Origin: Pseudidiomarina aestuarii
GTDB lineage: Bacteria > Pseudomonadota > Gammaproteobacteria > Enterobacterales > Alteromonadaceae
DNA: 64,000 bases
Direction of reading: 5' to 3'
Assembly (NCBI RefSeq): GCF_003987355.1
Contig: NZ_PIPR01000002.1
Location: 186,001 to 250,000, forward strand
The notes beneath the pieces are model-generated. The model did not search any database and was not told the origin of the DNA. It saw nothing but the letters and a program-made list of their open reading frames with translations. Positions 56,794 through 64,000 of this stretch are shown piece by piece. Each line of letters starts with the position of its first letter. Position 1 is the stretch's first letter. The position numbers and the translations under genes are program-made.

Positions 56794-58362
56794 TTAGTGT
56801 TTAAAATGACGCATTCCGGTAAATACCATGGCAATTCCATGTTCATTCGCGGCGGCAATAATCTCGTCGTCGCGAATGGACCCGCCGGGTTGAATGATGG
56901 CAGAAATTCCCGCTGCAGCGGCAGCATCAATACCATCACGAAACGGGAAAAAGGCATCCGATGCCATTACCGATCCCGCTACTTCTAAGTTCTCATCAGC
57001 CGCTTTAATGCCAGCAATTTTGGCACTATACACACGGCTCATTTGGCCTGCACCGACGCCAATGGTCATGCCGTCTCGGGCATACACAATAGCATTCGAC
57101 TTCACAAATTTTGCTACTTTCCAGCAAAACAGAAGGTCTTGAAGCTGCTCAGCCGTCGGTTGCACTGTTGTCACAACTTTCAAATCAGCTGCGGTAATTT
57201 GGCCTTGATCACTGTCTTGAACCAGCAAGCCACCGTTAACACGCTTGTAGTCATACGTGGCTGGACGCTCAGACGACCACTCACCGCACTCCAATAACCG
57301 CACATTGGTTTTCGCAGCAACGGCGGCACGGGCGTCAGCACTAACCCGCGGAGCAATAATCACTTCAACAAATTGCTGCTCAACGATGGCACGCGCAGTA
57401 TCACCATCCAATTCGCGGTTAAACGCGATAATACCGCCGAACGCTGAGGTCGGGTCGGTTTTGAAAGCGCGTTGATAGGCAGCTAGACAGTTATCCCCGA
57501 TGGCAACACCACATGGGTTGGCATGTTTCACGATCACACACGCAGGCTGTTCAAACGACTTCACACACTCCAAGGCAGCGTCGGTGTCAGCAATGTTATT
57601 GAACGACAGCGCTTTGCCTTGTAATTGCTGTGCTGTGGCAACAGACGCCTCAGCGGGCTTCGCTTCAGTGTAAAAAGCGGCACTTTGATGGCTGTTTTCG
57701 CCGTAGCGCAAGTCTTGCTTCTTCTCGAGCTGAATATTAAAGGTGCGTGGGAATGGACTCTCTTGACCCGGCAAACGCGCGCCAAAGTATTGCGCAATCA
57801 TACCGTCGTATTGTGCAGTATGCTCGAACGCTCGAATGGCAAGGTCAAAGCGCGTGTCAAAAGTCAGGCTATTGGCGTTTGCATCCATTTCTGTCAGCAC
57901 GCGGTCATAGTCACTGGCATTGACCACAATAGTGACATCGCGGTGATTTTTGGCTGCCGCTCGAACCATCGTGGGGCCACCGATATCAATATTTTCGACC
58001 GCATCTTCATGGGTACAGTCTGGGGCTGCGACAGTTTCAGCAAACGGATACAGATTCACCACGACCATATCAATTGGAGCGATATCTTGCTCGGCCATAA
58101 CAGCCTCATCAACACCACGACGCGCCAGAATGCCACCGTGAATTTTAGGATGCAGCGTTTTCACCCGGCCATTCATGATTTCCACTTGGCCGGTGTGTTC
58201 AGACACATCGGTAACCGCTATAGCATGTTCACGCAGAAGTTTGGCAGTGCCACCGGTTGAGAGAATATGTACGCCTCGAGCAACCAGGGCCTTGGCAAAA
58301 TCGACAATACCAGTTTTGTCAGAAACGCTAATCAGTGCGCGTTGAATCGGTCGTTGGTCCAT
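56794..58362 (-). CDS. purH: AICAR transformylase / IMP cyclohydrolase
   Basis: Last two steps of IMP synthesis in one 522-residue protein. The N-terminal MGS-like cyclohydrolase ([36 protein letters not shown]) is followed by the transformylase, with the catalytic K-H in [10 protein letters not shown] and the ending [31 protein letters not shown]. No PurR-type operator was recognised upstream (58363-58411). Confidence 0.97.
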   Translation of the reverse strand: MDQRPIQRALISVSDKTGIVDFAKALVARGVHILSTGGTAKLLREHAIAVTDVSEHTGQVEIMNGRVKTLHPKIHGGILARRGVDEAVMAEQDIAPIDMVVVNLYPFAETVAAPDCTHEDAVENIDIGGPTMVRAAAKNHRDVTIVVNASDYDRVLTEMDANANSLTFDTRFDLAIRAFEHTAQYDGMIAQYFGARLPGQESPFPRTFNIQLEKKQDLRYGENSHQSAAFYTEAKPAEASVATAQQLQGKALSFNNIADTDAALECVKSFEQPACVIVKHANPCGVAIGDNCLAAYQRAFKTDPTSAFGGIIAFNRELDGDTARAIVEQQFVEVIIAPRVSADARAAVAAKTNVRLLECGEWSSERPATYDYKRVNGGLLVQDSDQGQITAADLKVVTTVQPTAEQLQDLLFCWKVAKFVKSNAIVYARDGMTIGVGAGQMSRVYSAKIAGIKAADENLEVAGSVMASDAFFPFRDGIDAAAAAGISAIIQPGGSIRDDEIIAAANEHGIAMVFTGMRHFKH

Positions 58363-58411
58363 GAAAAATCACCGTCTGTTAAAAGCAATAAGAGTGTAGT
58401 TGACTGGAGCA

Positions 58412-58444
58412 CAAAAGAAAAAAGAGCACACAGGTGCTCTTTTT
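58412..58444 (-). terminator. Rho-independent terminator after fis
   Basis: On the minus strand, GAGCAC/GTGCTC with a 4-nt loop is preceded by an A-run and followed by TTTTTTCTTTT. It starts about 10 nt past the fis stop (58454) and precedes purH. Confidence 0.9.
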
Positions 58445-58453
58445 CAAGGGGCA

Positions 58454-58747
58454 TTAATTCATGCCGTATTTTTTCAGCTTCTTGCGCAACGTGCCGCGAT
58501 TGATACCGAGCATGGTCGCTGCCCGCGTTTGATTGCCGCGAGTGTAGGTCATGACCTCTTCGAGCAATGGAGCTTCTACTTCCGCCAAAACCAACTCATA
58601 CAACTCTTCAGGATCGTGACCATCTAAAGCTTTCAGAAACTTATTGATGGCTTGTTTCACGGAATCACGCAGAGGCTTAGGCTGTGCGTTGTTACCTAAA
58701 GTGGTAAATGGAGAAACCGTGTCACGATTCGTATTTTGATCAAACAT
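58454..58747 (-). CDS. fis: DNA-binding protein Fis
   Basis: A nucleoid protein and global regulator of rRNA, tRNA and recombination, 97 residues (98 in E. coli). The C-terminal [32 protein letters not shown] is nearly invariant in the family, and the beta-hairpin arm is in [24 protein letters not shown]. 18 bp downstream of dusB, the usual dusB-fis operon. Confidence 0.97.
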   Translation of the reverse strand: MFDQNTNRDTVSPFTTLGNNAQPKPLRDSVKQAINKFLKALDGHDPEELYELVLAEVEAPLLEEVMTYTRGNQTRAATMLGINRGTLRKKLKKYGMN

Positions 58748-58765
58748 AGGTGCGCTCTATCTCTT

Positions 58766-59731
58766 CTAGTTTCCAAATGTAAAAAAATTCGCCAAGGCAT
58801 CGAGTTGCTCTTGCGGGTCCTCGATACCCATAAAGTGCTGACGAAACGCTTGCGCAGGCTGCTGTTCTTGCAAATACCAGCCCACATGCTTACGAGCAAT
58901 TCGGGTTCCCATAAAATCACCGTAGTGCTGATGTAATCGGTGTACATGACGTAACACCACATCACTCACTTCACTCGGTGCTGGCGGAGCCACTTTCTTG
59001 CCCGTCGCTAAATAAGTCGCAATCTCCCGAAATAACCACGGATTGCCTTGTGCGCCGCGGCCAATCATAACCGCGTCTGCACCAGTGTAATCGAGGACTT
59101 CACGGGCACGTTCTGGTGTCGTAATGTCACCGTTTGCGACAACCGGAATCGACACCGCGCGTTTAATCGCTTTGATGGTGTCGTACTCCGCATTGCCCTT
59201 GTACATGCATGCTCGTGTCCGACCATGCACGGCCAGCGATTGAATTCCAGCCTGTTCAGCCAGTTGCGCAATCGCTACGCCATTGCGATGCTCAGGATCC
59301 CAGCCCGTTCGTATCTTTAACGTCACCGGTACCGCAACTGCATTGACCACGGCATGCAGAATTTCTTCTACCAACTCTGGGTATTGCAGCAGGGCAGATC
59401 CTGCCATCTTCTTATTCACCTTTTTTGCTGGGCAACCCATATTGATATCGATGATCTGCGCGCCATGCTCGACATTGTGTTGCGCGGCGGCAGCCATTAA
59501 TTCAGGTTCACAACCAGCAATTTGCACCGCTTTTATACCGGGTTCATCCGCGTGGCCCATCCGCGCCATCGATTTGCGGGTATTCCAGACGCGCGGATTG
59601 CTCGAAAGCATTTCGGATACAGTTAGTCCAGCTCCCAACTCTTGGCATAACTGCCGAAAGGGAAGGTCCGTCACACCTGCCATAGGTGCGAGTATTACTG
59701 GATTATCTAATTGATAAGGTCCGATCCGCAT
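58766..59731 (-). CDS. dusB: tRNA-dihydrouridine synthase B
   Basis: FMN enzyme reducing uridine in the tRNA D-loop, 321 residues. [19 protein letters not shown] at the N-terminus, the catalytic cysteine in [20 protein letters not shown], a [10 protein letters not shown]-like lysine/histidine segment ([12 protein letters not shown]) and the phosphate-binding [12 protein letters not shown] are all present. Upstream partner of fis. Confidence 0.96.
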   Translation of the reverse strand: MRIGPYQLDNPVILAPMAGVTDLPFRQLCQELGAGLTVSEMLSSNPRVWNTRKSMARMGHADEPGIKAVQIAGCEPELMAAAAQHNVEHGAQIIDINMGCPAKKVNKKMAGSALLQYPELVEEILHAVVNAVAVPVTLKIRTGWDPEHRNGVAIAQLAEQAGIQSLAVHGRTRACMYKGNAEYDTIKAIKRAVSIPVVANGDITTPERAREVLDYTGADAVMIGRGAQGNPWLFREIATYLATGKKVAPPAPSEVSDVVLRHVHRLHQHYGDFMGTRIARKHVGWYLQEQQPAQAFRQHFMGIEDPQEQLDALANFFTFGN

Positions 59732-59763
59732 CGGTTAAAAACTGTGCAACTCAAGGGTGGGAA

Positions 59764-59792
59764 ATTTTAGGGAATTTGTGCGCAAATGAAAA
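59764..59792 (-). promoter_or_regulatory. Probable dusB-fis promoter
   Basis: On the minus strand TTTTCA (59792-59787), 17 nt, TAAAAT (59769-59764), predicting a start near 59757, 25 nt before the dusB ATG. It partly overlaps the prmA terminator region. Confidence 0.4.
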
Positions 59793-59823
59793 GGCTGGAA
59801 TTTGTACAAATCCCAGCTTTTTT
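59791..59823. terminator. Palindromic terminator between prmA and dusB
   Basis: A 24-bp palindrome with one mismatch (59794-59817, ends GCTGG and CCAGC, centre TTTGTACAAA), with A-run before and T-run after. It fits as the prmA-operon terminator on the minus strand (CTTTTCATTT after the stem). Confidence 0.7.
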
Positions 59824-59863
59824 GCACTTTTTTGACTTGACAAAAGCGTTCTGTGATTAGGCT

Positions 59864-60748
59864 CTAAGCGTTGTTATGGCGTGCATGCAGCATCGCCCAC
59901 TCGGCACTCATTTGGGTTGGGCTGAAAGTAAAGCTCGGCGCATAAGCAGCTTGAACCGCACTTACTTGACGCTCGAGGATACCCGACATCACCAAGTCAC
60001 CCTGTGGACCTACATAGGCACTGATCACACTGGAAAGATCTTGCAGTGGCCCGGCTAACACGTTGGCTAACACAATATCGGCTGGTAATTCAGGTTGTTG
60101 ACTCGGCAAGTACACTTCCAGTCGATCCGCCACGCCGTTGCGCTCAGCATTGTCGCGACTCGCAATTAAGGCTTGTTGGTCGATATCGATACCAATGGCG
60201 CGCTCTGCACCGAGTAGCAATGCCGCGATAGCGAGAATGCCCGAACCACAGCCAAAATCGACGACCGTCTTACCCGTTAAGTCTTGTCCGTCTAACCAGG
60301 TTAAACAAAGTGCAGTGGTTGGGTGCGTGCCAGTTCCAAACGCCATACCGGGGTCGAGTAAAATATTAACCGCCTCGGGGTCAGGGATCTCGCGCCAACT
60401 TGGACATACCCATAAGCGCTCACCGAAACGGATTGGATGAAAGTTATCCATCCATTCGCGTTCCCAATCTTTGTCTTCCAGCCCATCGGTTTTGTAATCA
60501 AGGCCATCGGAAAAGTGGGGGCTTGCCTGCAATGCAGCAATGACCGGCTTCAAGTCTGCCTCGGCATCAAAAAGTCCGGTGATCAGCGTTTCATGCCAAT
60601 ACACCGCTTCGCCGCGAGGGGGTTCAAAGATCGGATTGTCTTGGGCATCACGAAAGGTCACCGCAACAGCGCCTTGCTCTTCAAGCAGCTCCCCAATGTG
60701 CGGAGCTGCCTGTTCAGAGCCGGCTACGGTAAGTTGAATCCATGGCAT
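59864..60748 (-). CDS. prmA: Ribosomal protein L11 methyltransferase
   Basis: Trimethylates ribosomal protein L11 with SAM, 294 residues. [35 protein letters not shown] is the substrate-recognition N-domain. [40 protein letters not shown] and [12 protein letters not shown] mark the catalytic domain. It follows accC by 5 bp, so it belongs to the acc transcript. Confidence 0.96.
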   Translation of the reverse strand: MPWIQLTVAGSEQAAPHIGELLEEQGAVAVTFRDAQDNPIFEPPRGEAVYWHETLITGLFDAEADLKPVIAALQASPHFSDGLDYKTDGLEDKDWEREWMDNFHPIRFGERLWVCPSWREIPDPEAVNILLDPGMAFGTGTHPTTALCLTWLDGQDLTGKTVVDFGCGSGILAIAALLLGAERAIGIDIDQQALIASRDNAERNGVADRLEVYLPSQQPELPADIVLANVLAGPLQDLSSVISAYVGPQGDLVMSGILERQVSAVQAAYAPSFTFSPTQMSAEWAMLHARHNNA

Positions 60749-60753
60749 AGGCG

Positions 60754-62103
60754 TTAGTGACCGCCCATGCCTAGTTTCTTCTCGAGATAGTGGATATTGG
60801 TGCCACCGTGCTGGAAGTTCTCATCGGCCATAATGTCCTTTTGTAGCGGGACATTGGTCTTGATACCTTCGATGATGAGTTCGCTCAATGCGTTACGCAT
60901 GCGCGCAATCGCCACATCACGATTCTCACCGTAAGTAATGAGCTTACCAATCATCGAGTCGTAGTTTGGTGGCACTTTGTAGTCTGCATACACATGCGAG
61001 TCCCAGCGCACCCCTAAACCACCTGGTGAGTGGAAACGAGTAATTAAGCCAGGAGAAGGAACGAAGGTATTTGGATCTTCGGCATTAATCCGACATTCCA
61101 CAGCATGGCCACGTATCACCACATCTTCTTGTGAAATGGACAATGGACGCCCCGCAGCAATGCGCAGCTGCTCTTTGATTAAGTCTATGCCGGTGACCAT
61201 TTCGGTGACTGGATGCTCGACCTGAATCCGCGTGTTCATTTCAATGAAATAGAACTCACCGTTCTCGTACAAGAATTCAAAGGTACCGGCACCACGATAG
61301 TTGATTTCGATACAAGCTTTGGCACAGCGCTCGCCAATATACTTGCGCATTTCAGGCGTGATACCTGGTGCTGGTGCTTCTTCTACAACCTTCTGGTGAC
61401 GGCGTTGCATGGAGCAATCACGCTCGCCCAGATACACTGCGTTACCTTGGCCATCTGCGAGTACTTGAATCTCAATATGGCGTGGGTTTTCGAGGAACTT
61501 TTCCATGTAGACCATCGGGTTGCCGAAGGCCGCGCCTGCTTCAGCTTTGGTCATGCTGATCGAGCTCAGGAGTTCCTCTTCCTTGCGCACGACGCGCATC
61601 CCACGACCACCGCCACCACCGGCTGCTTTAACGATAATCGGATAGCCAATACGTTTGGCTATTTTCTTATTCTTCTCGTCATCGTCATCCAGTTCACCAC
61701 CAGAGCCAGGCACACAAGGAACACCTGCCTTTTTCATCGCTTCAATGGCTGAGACCTTATCGCCCATCAACCGGATAACATCAGCGGTTGGACCGACAAA
61801 AATAAAGCCAGAGTTCTCCACTTGCTCGGCAAAATCGGCATTTTCAGCCAAAAAACCGTAGCCAGGGTGAATCGCCGCTGCATCGGTAATTTCTGCCGCG
61901 CTAATAATGCGAGGTATATTGAGATAACTATCCGTTGCTGGCGCATTGCCGATACAAATCGACTCATCTGCCAACAACACGTGTTTTAAATTTCTATCAA
62001 CCGTCGAATGCACCGCAACTGTTTTGATGCCCAGTTCTTTACACGCTCGTAGAACGCGTAATGCGATTTCACCGCGGTTGGCAATGACAACCTTATCTAA
62101 CAT
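60754..62103 (-). CDS. accC: Acetyl-CoA carboxylase biotin carboxylase subunit
   Basis: Carboxylates the biotin of AccB with ATP and bicarbonate, first step of fatty acid synthesis. 449 residues, the E. coli length. The ATP-grasp glycine loop is [14 protein letters not shown], and [17 protein letters not shown] holds metal and catalytic residues. 23 bp after accB. Confidence 0.98.
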   Translation of the reverse strand: MLDKVVIANRGEIALRVLRACKELGIKTVAVHSTVDRNLKHVLLADESICIGNAPATDSYLNIPRIISAAEITDAAAIHPGYGFLAENADFAEQVENSGFIFVGPTADVIRLMGDKVSAIEAMKKAGVPCVPGSGGELDDDDEKNKKIAKRIGYPIIVKAAGGGGGRGMRVVRKEEELLSSISMTKAEAGAAFGNPMVYMEKFLENPRHIEIQVLADGQGNAVYLGERDCSMQRRHQKVVEEAPAPGITPEMRKYIGERCAKACIEINYRGAGTFEFLYENGEFYFIEMNTRIQVEHPVTEMVTGIDLIKEQLRIAAGRPLSISQEDVVIRGHAVECRINAEDPNTFVPSPGLITRFHSPGGLGVRWDSHVYADYKVPPNYDSMIGKLITYGENRDVAIARMRNALSELIIEGIKTNVPLQKDIMADENFQHGGTNIHYLEKKLGMGGH

Positions 62104-62126
62104 GATAATGTCCTGATCGCGTGGGT

Positions 62127-62585
62127 TTATTCGATGATAAACAGGGGTTGGTCAAATTCGACCGGTTCGCCGTTTTCAACCATGATTTGCTTCACGACGC
62201 CGCCTTTATCGGCTTCGATTTGGTTCATCATCTTCATCGCTTCAACAATACACAAGGTATCGCCTGCTTTGACTTGCTGACCGACGGTCACGAAGTCGGG
62301 TGAGCCTGGTGCTGGCGCTGCATAGAAGGTACCCACCATAGGCGAGCGCATTACGTGGCCGCTAATTTCTGGTTCGGCAACCGGCGCACTGGCAGCTGGT
62401 GCTGGCGCTGCTGCTGGAGCAGGTGCGTGTTGCGGAGCTGGCATTTGGTAGTGCATTGGCATAGCCTGCTGTGCACTTGAGCCGCGATGAATGCGCACTG
62501 ACTCTTCACCTTCGGTGATTTCCAGTTCGGCAATACCAGACTCTTCAACGAGTTCGATCAACTTTTTAATTTTACGAATATCCAT
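62127..62585 (-). CDS. accB: Acetyl-CoA carboxylase biotin carboxyl carrier protein
   Basis: Carries the biotin for AccC and the carboxyltransferase, 152 residues. An N-terminal helix domain is followed by an alanine/proline-rich linker (about 45-70) and the biotinyl domain, with the modified lysine K118 in VEAMKMMNQ and the PMVGTFY thumb region. AccB is autoregulatory in E. coli. Upstream gap of 26 bp to aroQ. Confidence 0.98.
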   Translation of the reverse strand: MDIRKIKKLIELVEESGIAELEITEGEESVRIHRGSSAQQAMPMHYQMPAPQHAPAPAAAPAPAASAPVAEPEISGHVMRSPMVGTFYAAPAPGSPDFVTVGQQVKAGDTLCIVEAMKMMNQIEADKGGVVKQIMVENGEPVEFDQPLFIIE

Positions 62586-62611
62586 GATCTTGTGTGACCC
62601 CAGTGTTGAGA

Positions 62612-63073
62612 TTAATCGTGTAATTGTTGCTGCGCAGCAGTCAGCGCCAATTCATAACCTTGAGCGCCCAAGCCACAAATGACTCCAACGGCTATATCAG
62701 CGAGGTATGAATGGCGACGAAAAGCTTCGCGAGCGTGAATATTGGATAGGTGTACTTCAATGAACGGAATCGCGACGCCAGCGAGGGCGTCTCGCAGTGC
62801 AATGCTGGTGTGCGTGTATGCACCCGGATTGATAACAATGAAGTCGACGCCTTGTTGTTGTGCCTCGTGAACCCAATCAATTAATTGATGTTCAGCGTTG
62901 CTTTGGCGACAGTTCAGTTCAAAACCAAACTGCTGAGCTTGTTGTTGCAGCTTCGCTTCAATAGTTGCAAGCGTTGCGGAACCATAGACTTCTGGTTCTC
63001 GGGTTCCCAATAGGTTTAGGTTTGGCCCATTGAGCAACAGAATTCGATGTTTTTTCGGCGTAGTTGACGTCAT
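62612..63073 (-). CDS. aroQ: Type II 3-dehydroquinate dehydratase
   Basis: Third step of the shikimate pathway, 153 residues. [21 protein letters not shown] carries the catalytic arginine and tyrosine, [16 protein letters not shown] the asparagine, and [17 protein letters not shown] the histidine and arginine. aroQ-accB-accC is a frequent order in this group of bacteria. Confidence 0.97.
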   Translation of the reverse strand: MTSTTPKKHRILLLNGPNLNLLGTREPEVYGSATLATIEAKLQQQAQQFGFELNCRQSNAEHQLIDWVHEAQQQGVDFIVINPGAYTHTSIALRDALAGVAIPFIEVHLSNIHAREAFRRHSYLADIAVGVICGLGAQGYELALTAAQQQLHD

Positions 63074-63155
63074 TATGCTGCGATCTTCTTCGAAAATTTC
63101 GATTACGTTGCAAACTGCTTATTTAGTGTCCGCTTTAGGCACTTAGTTCACAGGT

Positions 63156-63194
63156 GATTTTTCATTATAGTGAAAAATCGCAGTTACGCAGCAA
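63156..63194 (-). promoter_or_regulatory. Putative aroQ-acc promoter inside a perfect inverted repeat
   Basis: On the minus strand TTGCTG (63194-63189), 19 nt, TATAAT (63169-63164). The -10 lies in the middle of a perfect 9-bp inverted repeat (GATTTTTCA at 63156-63164, TGAAAAATC at 63171-63179). The repeat could be an operator controlling aroQ-accB-accC-prmA. It could also help end dsbD transcription. The leader would be about 85 nt. Confidence 0.5.
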
Positions 63195-63207
63195 AATACT
63201 GGTCTTA

Positions 63208-64000
63208 TCAGCGCTTTTCGCAGCAATTTTCGATGTGCTGTAGAAAATCATCGGCAGGCATAAAGCCTGTGACGCGCGATCCCGGAATTTCCTCACCATC
63301 GTAAAAGAATAAGATAGTGGGTAGGCCGAGTACGCGATACTTCTGCCAAATTGCTTGATTGGTCGCATTGTTGGCGGTGACATCGGCTTGCAAGATGCGC
63401 ATCTCATCAAACATGACTTGCACGTTCTCGTCACCGAAGGTTTCACGTTCAAACTCTTTACAGGCAACACACCAGTCCGCATACAAATCGAGCATCACAA
63501 CCTGGTCGCCGGCAGAGGCGAGCTCAGCTTCAATACTGGCTACGGAATCAACCGCAACAAAATCGGCTTGATGGTAGGTAGTCGGCCAAAAATAGTGTTG
63601 TAAAGCAATTCCAAGCACAATCCAGATGATAGCGAAGACATGTGCTGCATTGCGTTTGAGTTCGCGGTAACCACTGACAATGAGATAGATAGCCGCCACA
63701 TTAATGAAAGCTACCCACAACCAACCAGCCACTTCATAGCTCAGTAGGCGTTCGACAAACAGCAGGGCAACACCCAACAAGATAACACCAAAGATCCGTT
63801 TAATAGTGTTCATCCAAGCACCGGCTTTCGGCAACAGTTTGCCGCCTGACACGCCAAAGATAATCAGCGGAATGCCCATACCTATGCTGAGCGCGTAGAG
63901 AACTGCGCCACCTATAGTGATATCACCGGTTTGAGCAATGAAGAGTAAAATGCCCGACAACGGTGCCGTGGTGCAGGGTGAGGCAATCAATCCTGAGAGT
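63208..64000 (-). CDS. dsbD: Thiol:disulfide interchange protein DsbD, C-terminal part
   Basis: Moves electrons across the inner membrane to periplasmic thiol proteins. Only about 264 C-terminal residues are in the window; the frame is open to base 64000 and the apparent start at 63990 is an internal TTG codon. ASPCTTAPLSGILLFIAQ holds the second membrane-domain cysteine. About five membrane segments follow, then the gamma thioredoxin domain with DLYADWCVACKEFE (CxxC) and VLGLPTILFFYDGEE. The N-terminal alpha domain and first membrane cysteine are outside the window. Confidence 0.93.
   Translation of the reverse strand, partial: LSGLIASPCTTAPLSGILLFIAQTGDITIGGAVLYALSIGMGIPLIIFGVSGGKLLPKAGAWMNTIKRIFGVILLGVALLFVERLLSYEVAGWLWVAFINVAAIYLIVSGYRELKRNAAHVFAIIWIVLGIALQHYFWPTTYHQADFVAVDSVASIEAELASAGDQVVMLDLYADWCVACKEFERETFGDENVQVMFDEMRILQADVTANNATNQAIWQKYRVLGLPTILFFYDGEEIPGSRVTGFMPADDFLQHIENCCEKR

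Noticed and set aside
57625-58260. A 211-codon open frame on the + strand
   Set aside because: It is wholly antisense to purH, whose conserved sequence explains the lack of stops.
61213-61752. A 179-codon open frame on the + strand
   Set aside because: It is antisense to accC. The product is compositionally odd and has no motif.

Overview
The window is ordinary chromosome of a gammaproteobacterium. Gene order and protein types point to the Alteromonadales, and my best guess is an Idiomarina-like genus. This is inferred from synteny, not from a search. The supporting blocks are dsbD/aroQ/accB/accC/prmA/dusB/fis/purH/purD, psd-rsgA-orn followed by tRNA-Gly(GCC), rsd/nudC-hemE, prkB/slyX/fkpA, rpe-trpS, and pabA with an ast operon. 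I see no prophage, transposase, integrase, CRISPR array or plasmid gene. Coding density is high and no gap without a gene exceeds about 300 bp.

Layout. 1-5.3 kb: NAD-malic enzyme (cut by the window edge), an OsmC-type protein, a 2OG-Fe(II) oxygenase, a membrane wHTH protein carrying a receiver domain, a 1-Cys peroxiredoxin and a YedK/SRAP protein. 5.4-13.5 kb: a beta-lactamase-fold serine hydrolase, a DUF4010 membrane protein, two tandem CX4C exported proteins of unknown function, glutamate dehydrogenase, a diguanylate cyclase and a DUF3300 lipoprotein. 13.5-27 kb: an M16 metalloprotease, small regulators, an exported glyoxalase-fold protein, a GPP34 (Golgi phosphoprotein 3-like) protein, GNAT and Tag-like proteins, glutathione reductase, a YgjP-type protein, a DPP-IV-type lipoprotein and oligopeptidase A. 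27-43 kb: rpe-trpS, a GAF-PAS-GGDEF-EAL protein, pabA, astC-astA-astD-osmC-rlmJ, prkB, slyX, fkpA, rsd and nudC-hemE. 43-54 kb: an RND efflux pair, ugpQ-psd-rsgA, orn, two tRNA-Gly genes, a CNNM/CBS protein, maoP and an EAL-CBS-GGDEF protein. 54-64 kb: purD, an exported methyltransferase, purH, dusB-fis, aroQ-accB-accC-prmA and the end of dsbD.

How the genes work together. Most of the window is core metabolism and housekeeping: fatty-acid initiation (accB, accC), late purine synthesis (purH, purD), arginine catabolism (astC, astA, astD feeding glutamate to gdhA), thiol and peroxide defence (gor, prx, two OsmC-type proteins, dsbD), and peptide breakdown (M16, DPP-IV, prlC), which suits a peptide- and amino-acid-using marine heterotroph. 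Three c-di-GMP proteins occur in 44 kb.

The least explained signal is a dispersed intergenic element present five times (4593-4677, 18279-18384, 22555-22637, 32507-32601, 37851-37941). Each copy is a long imperfect palindrome. Its arms are built of 7-bp units related to TTACTAG on the left and GTAGCCA on the right, around a centre close to CACAGATCTGTG, and often have AAAAGCG and CGCTTTTT flanks. All five copies lie at or just past the stop codon of a gene, three of them supply or abut that stop, and all five have the same orientation on the + strand whatever the strand of the neighbouring gene. I do not recognise it as a named repeat family.
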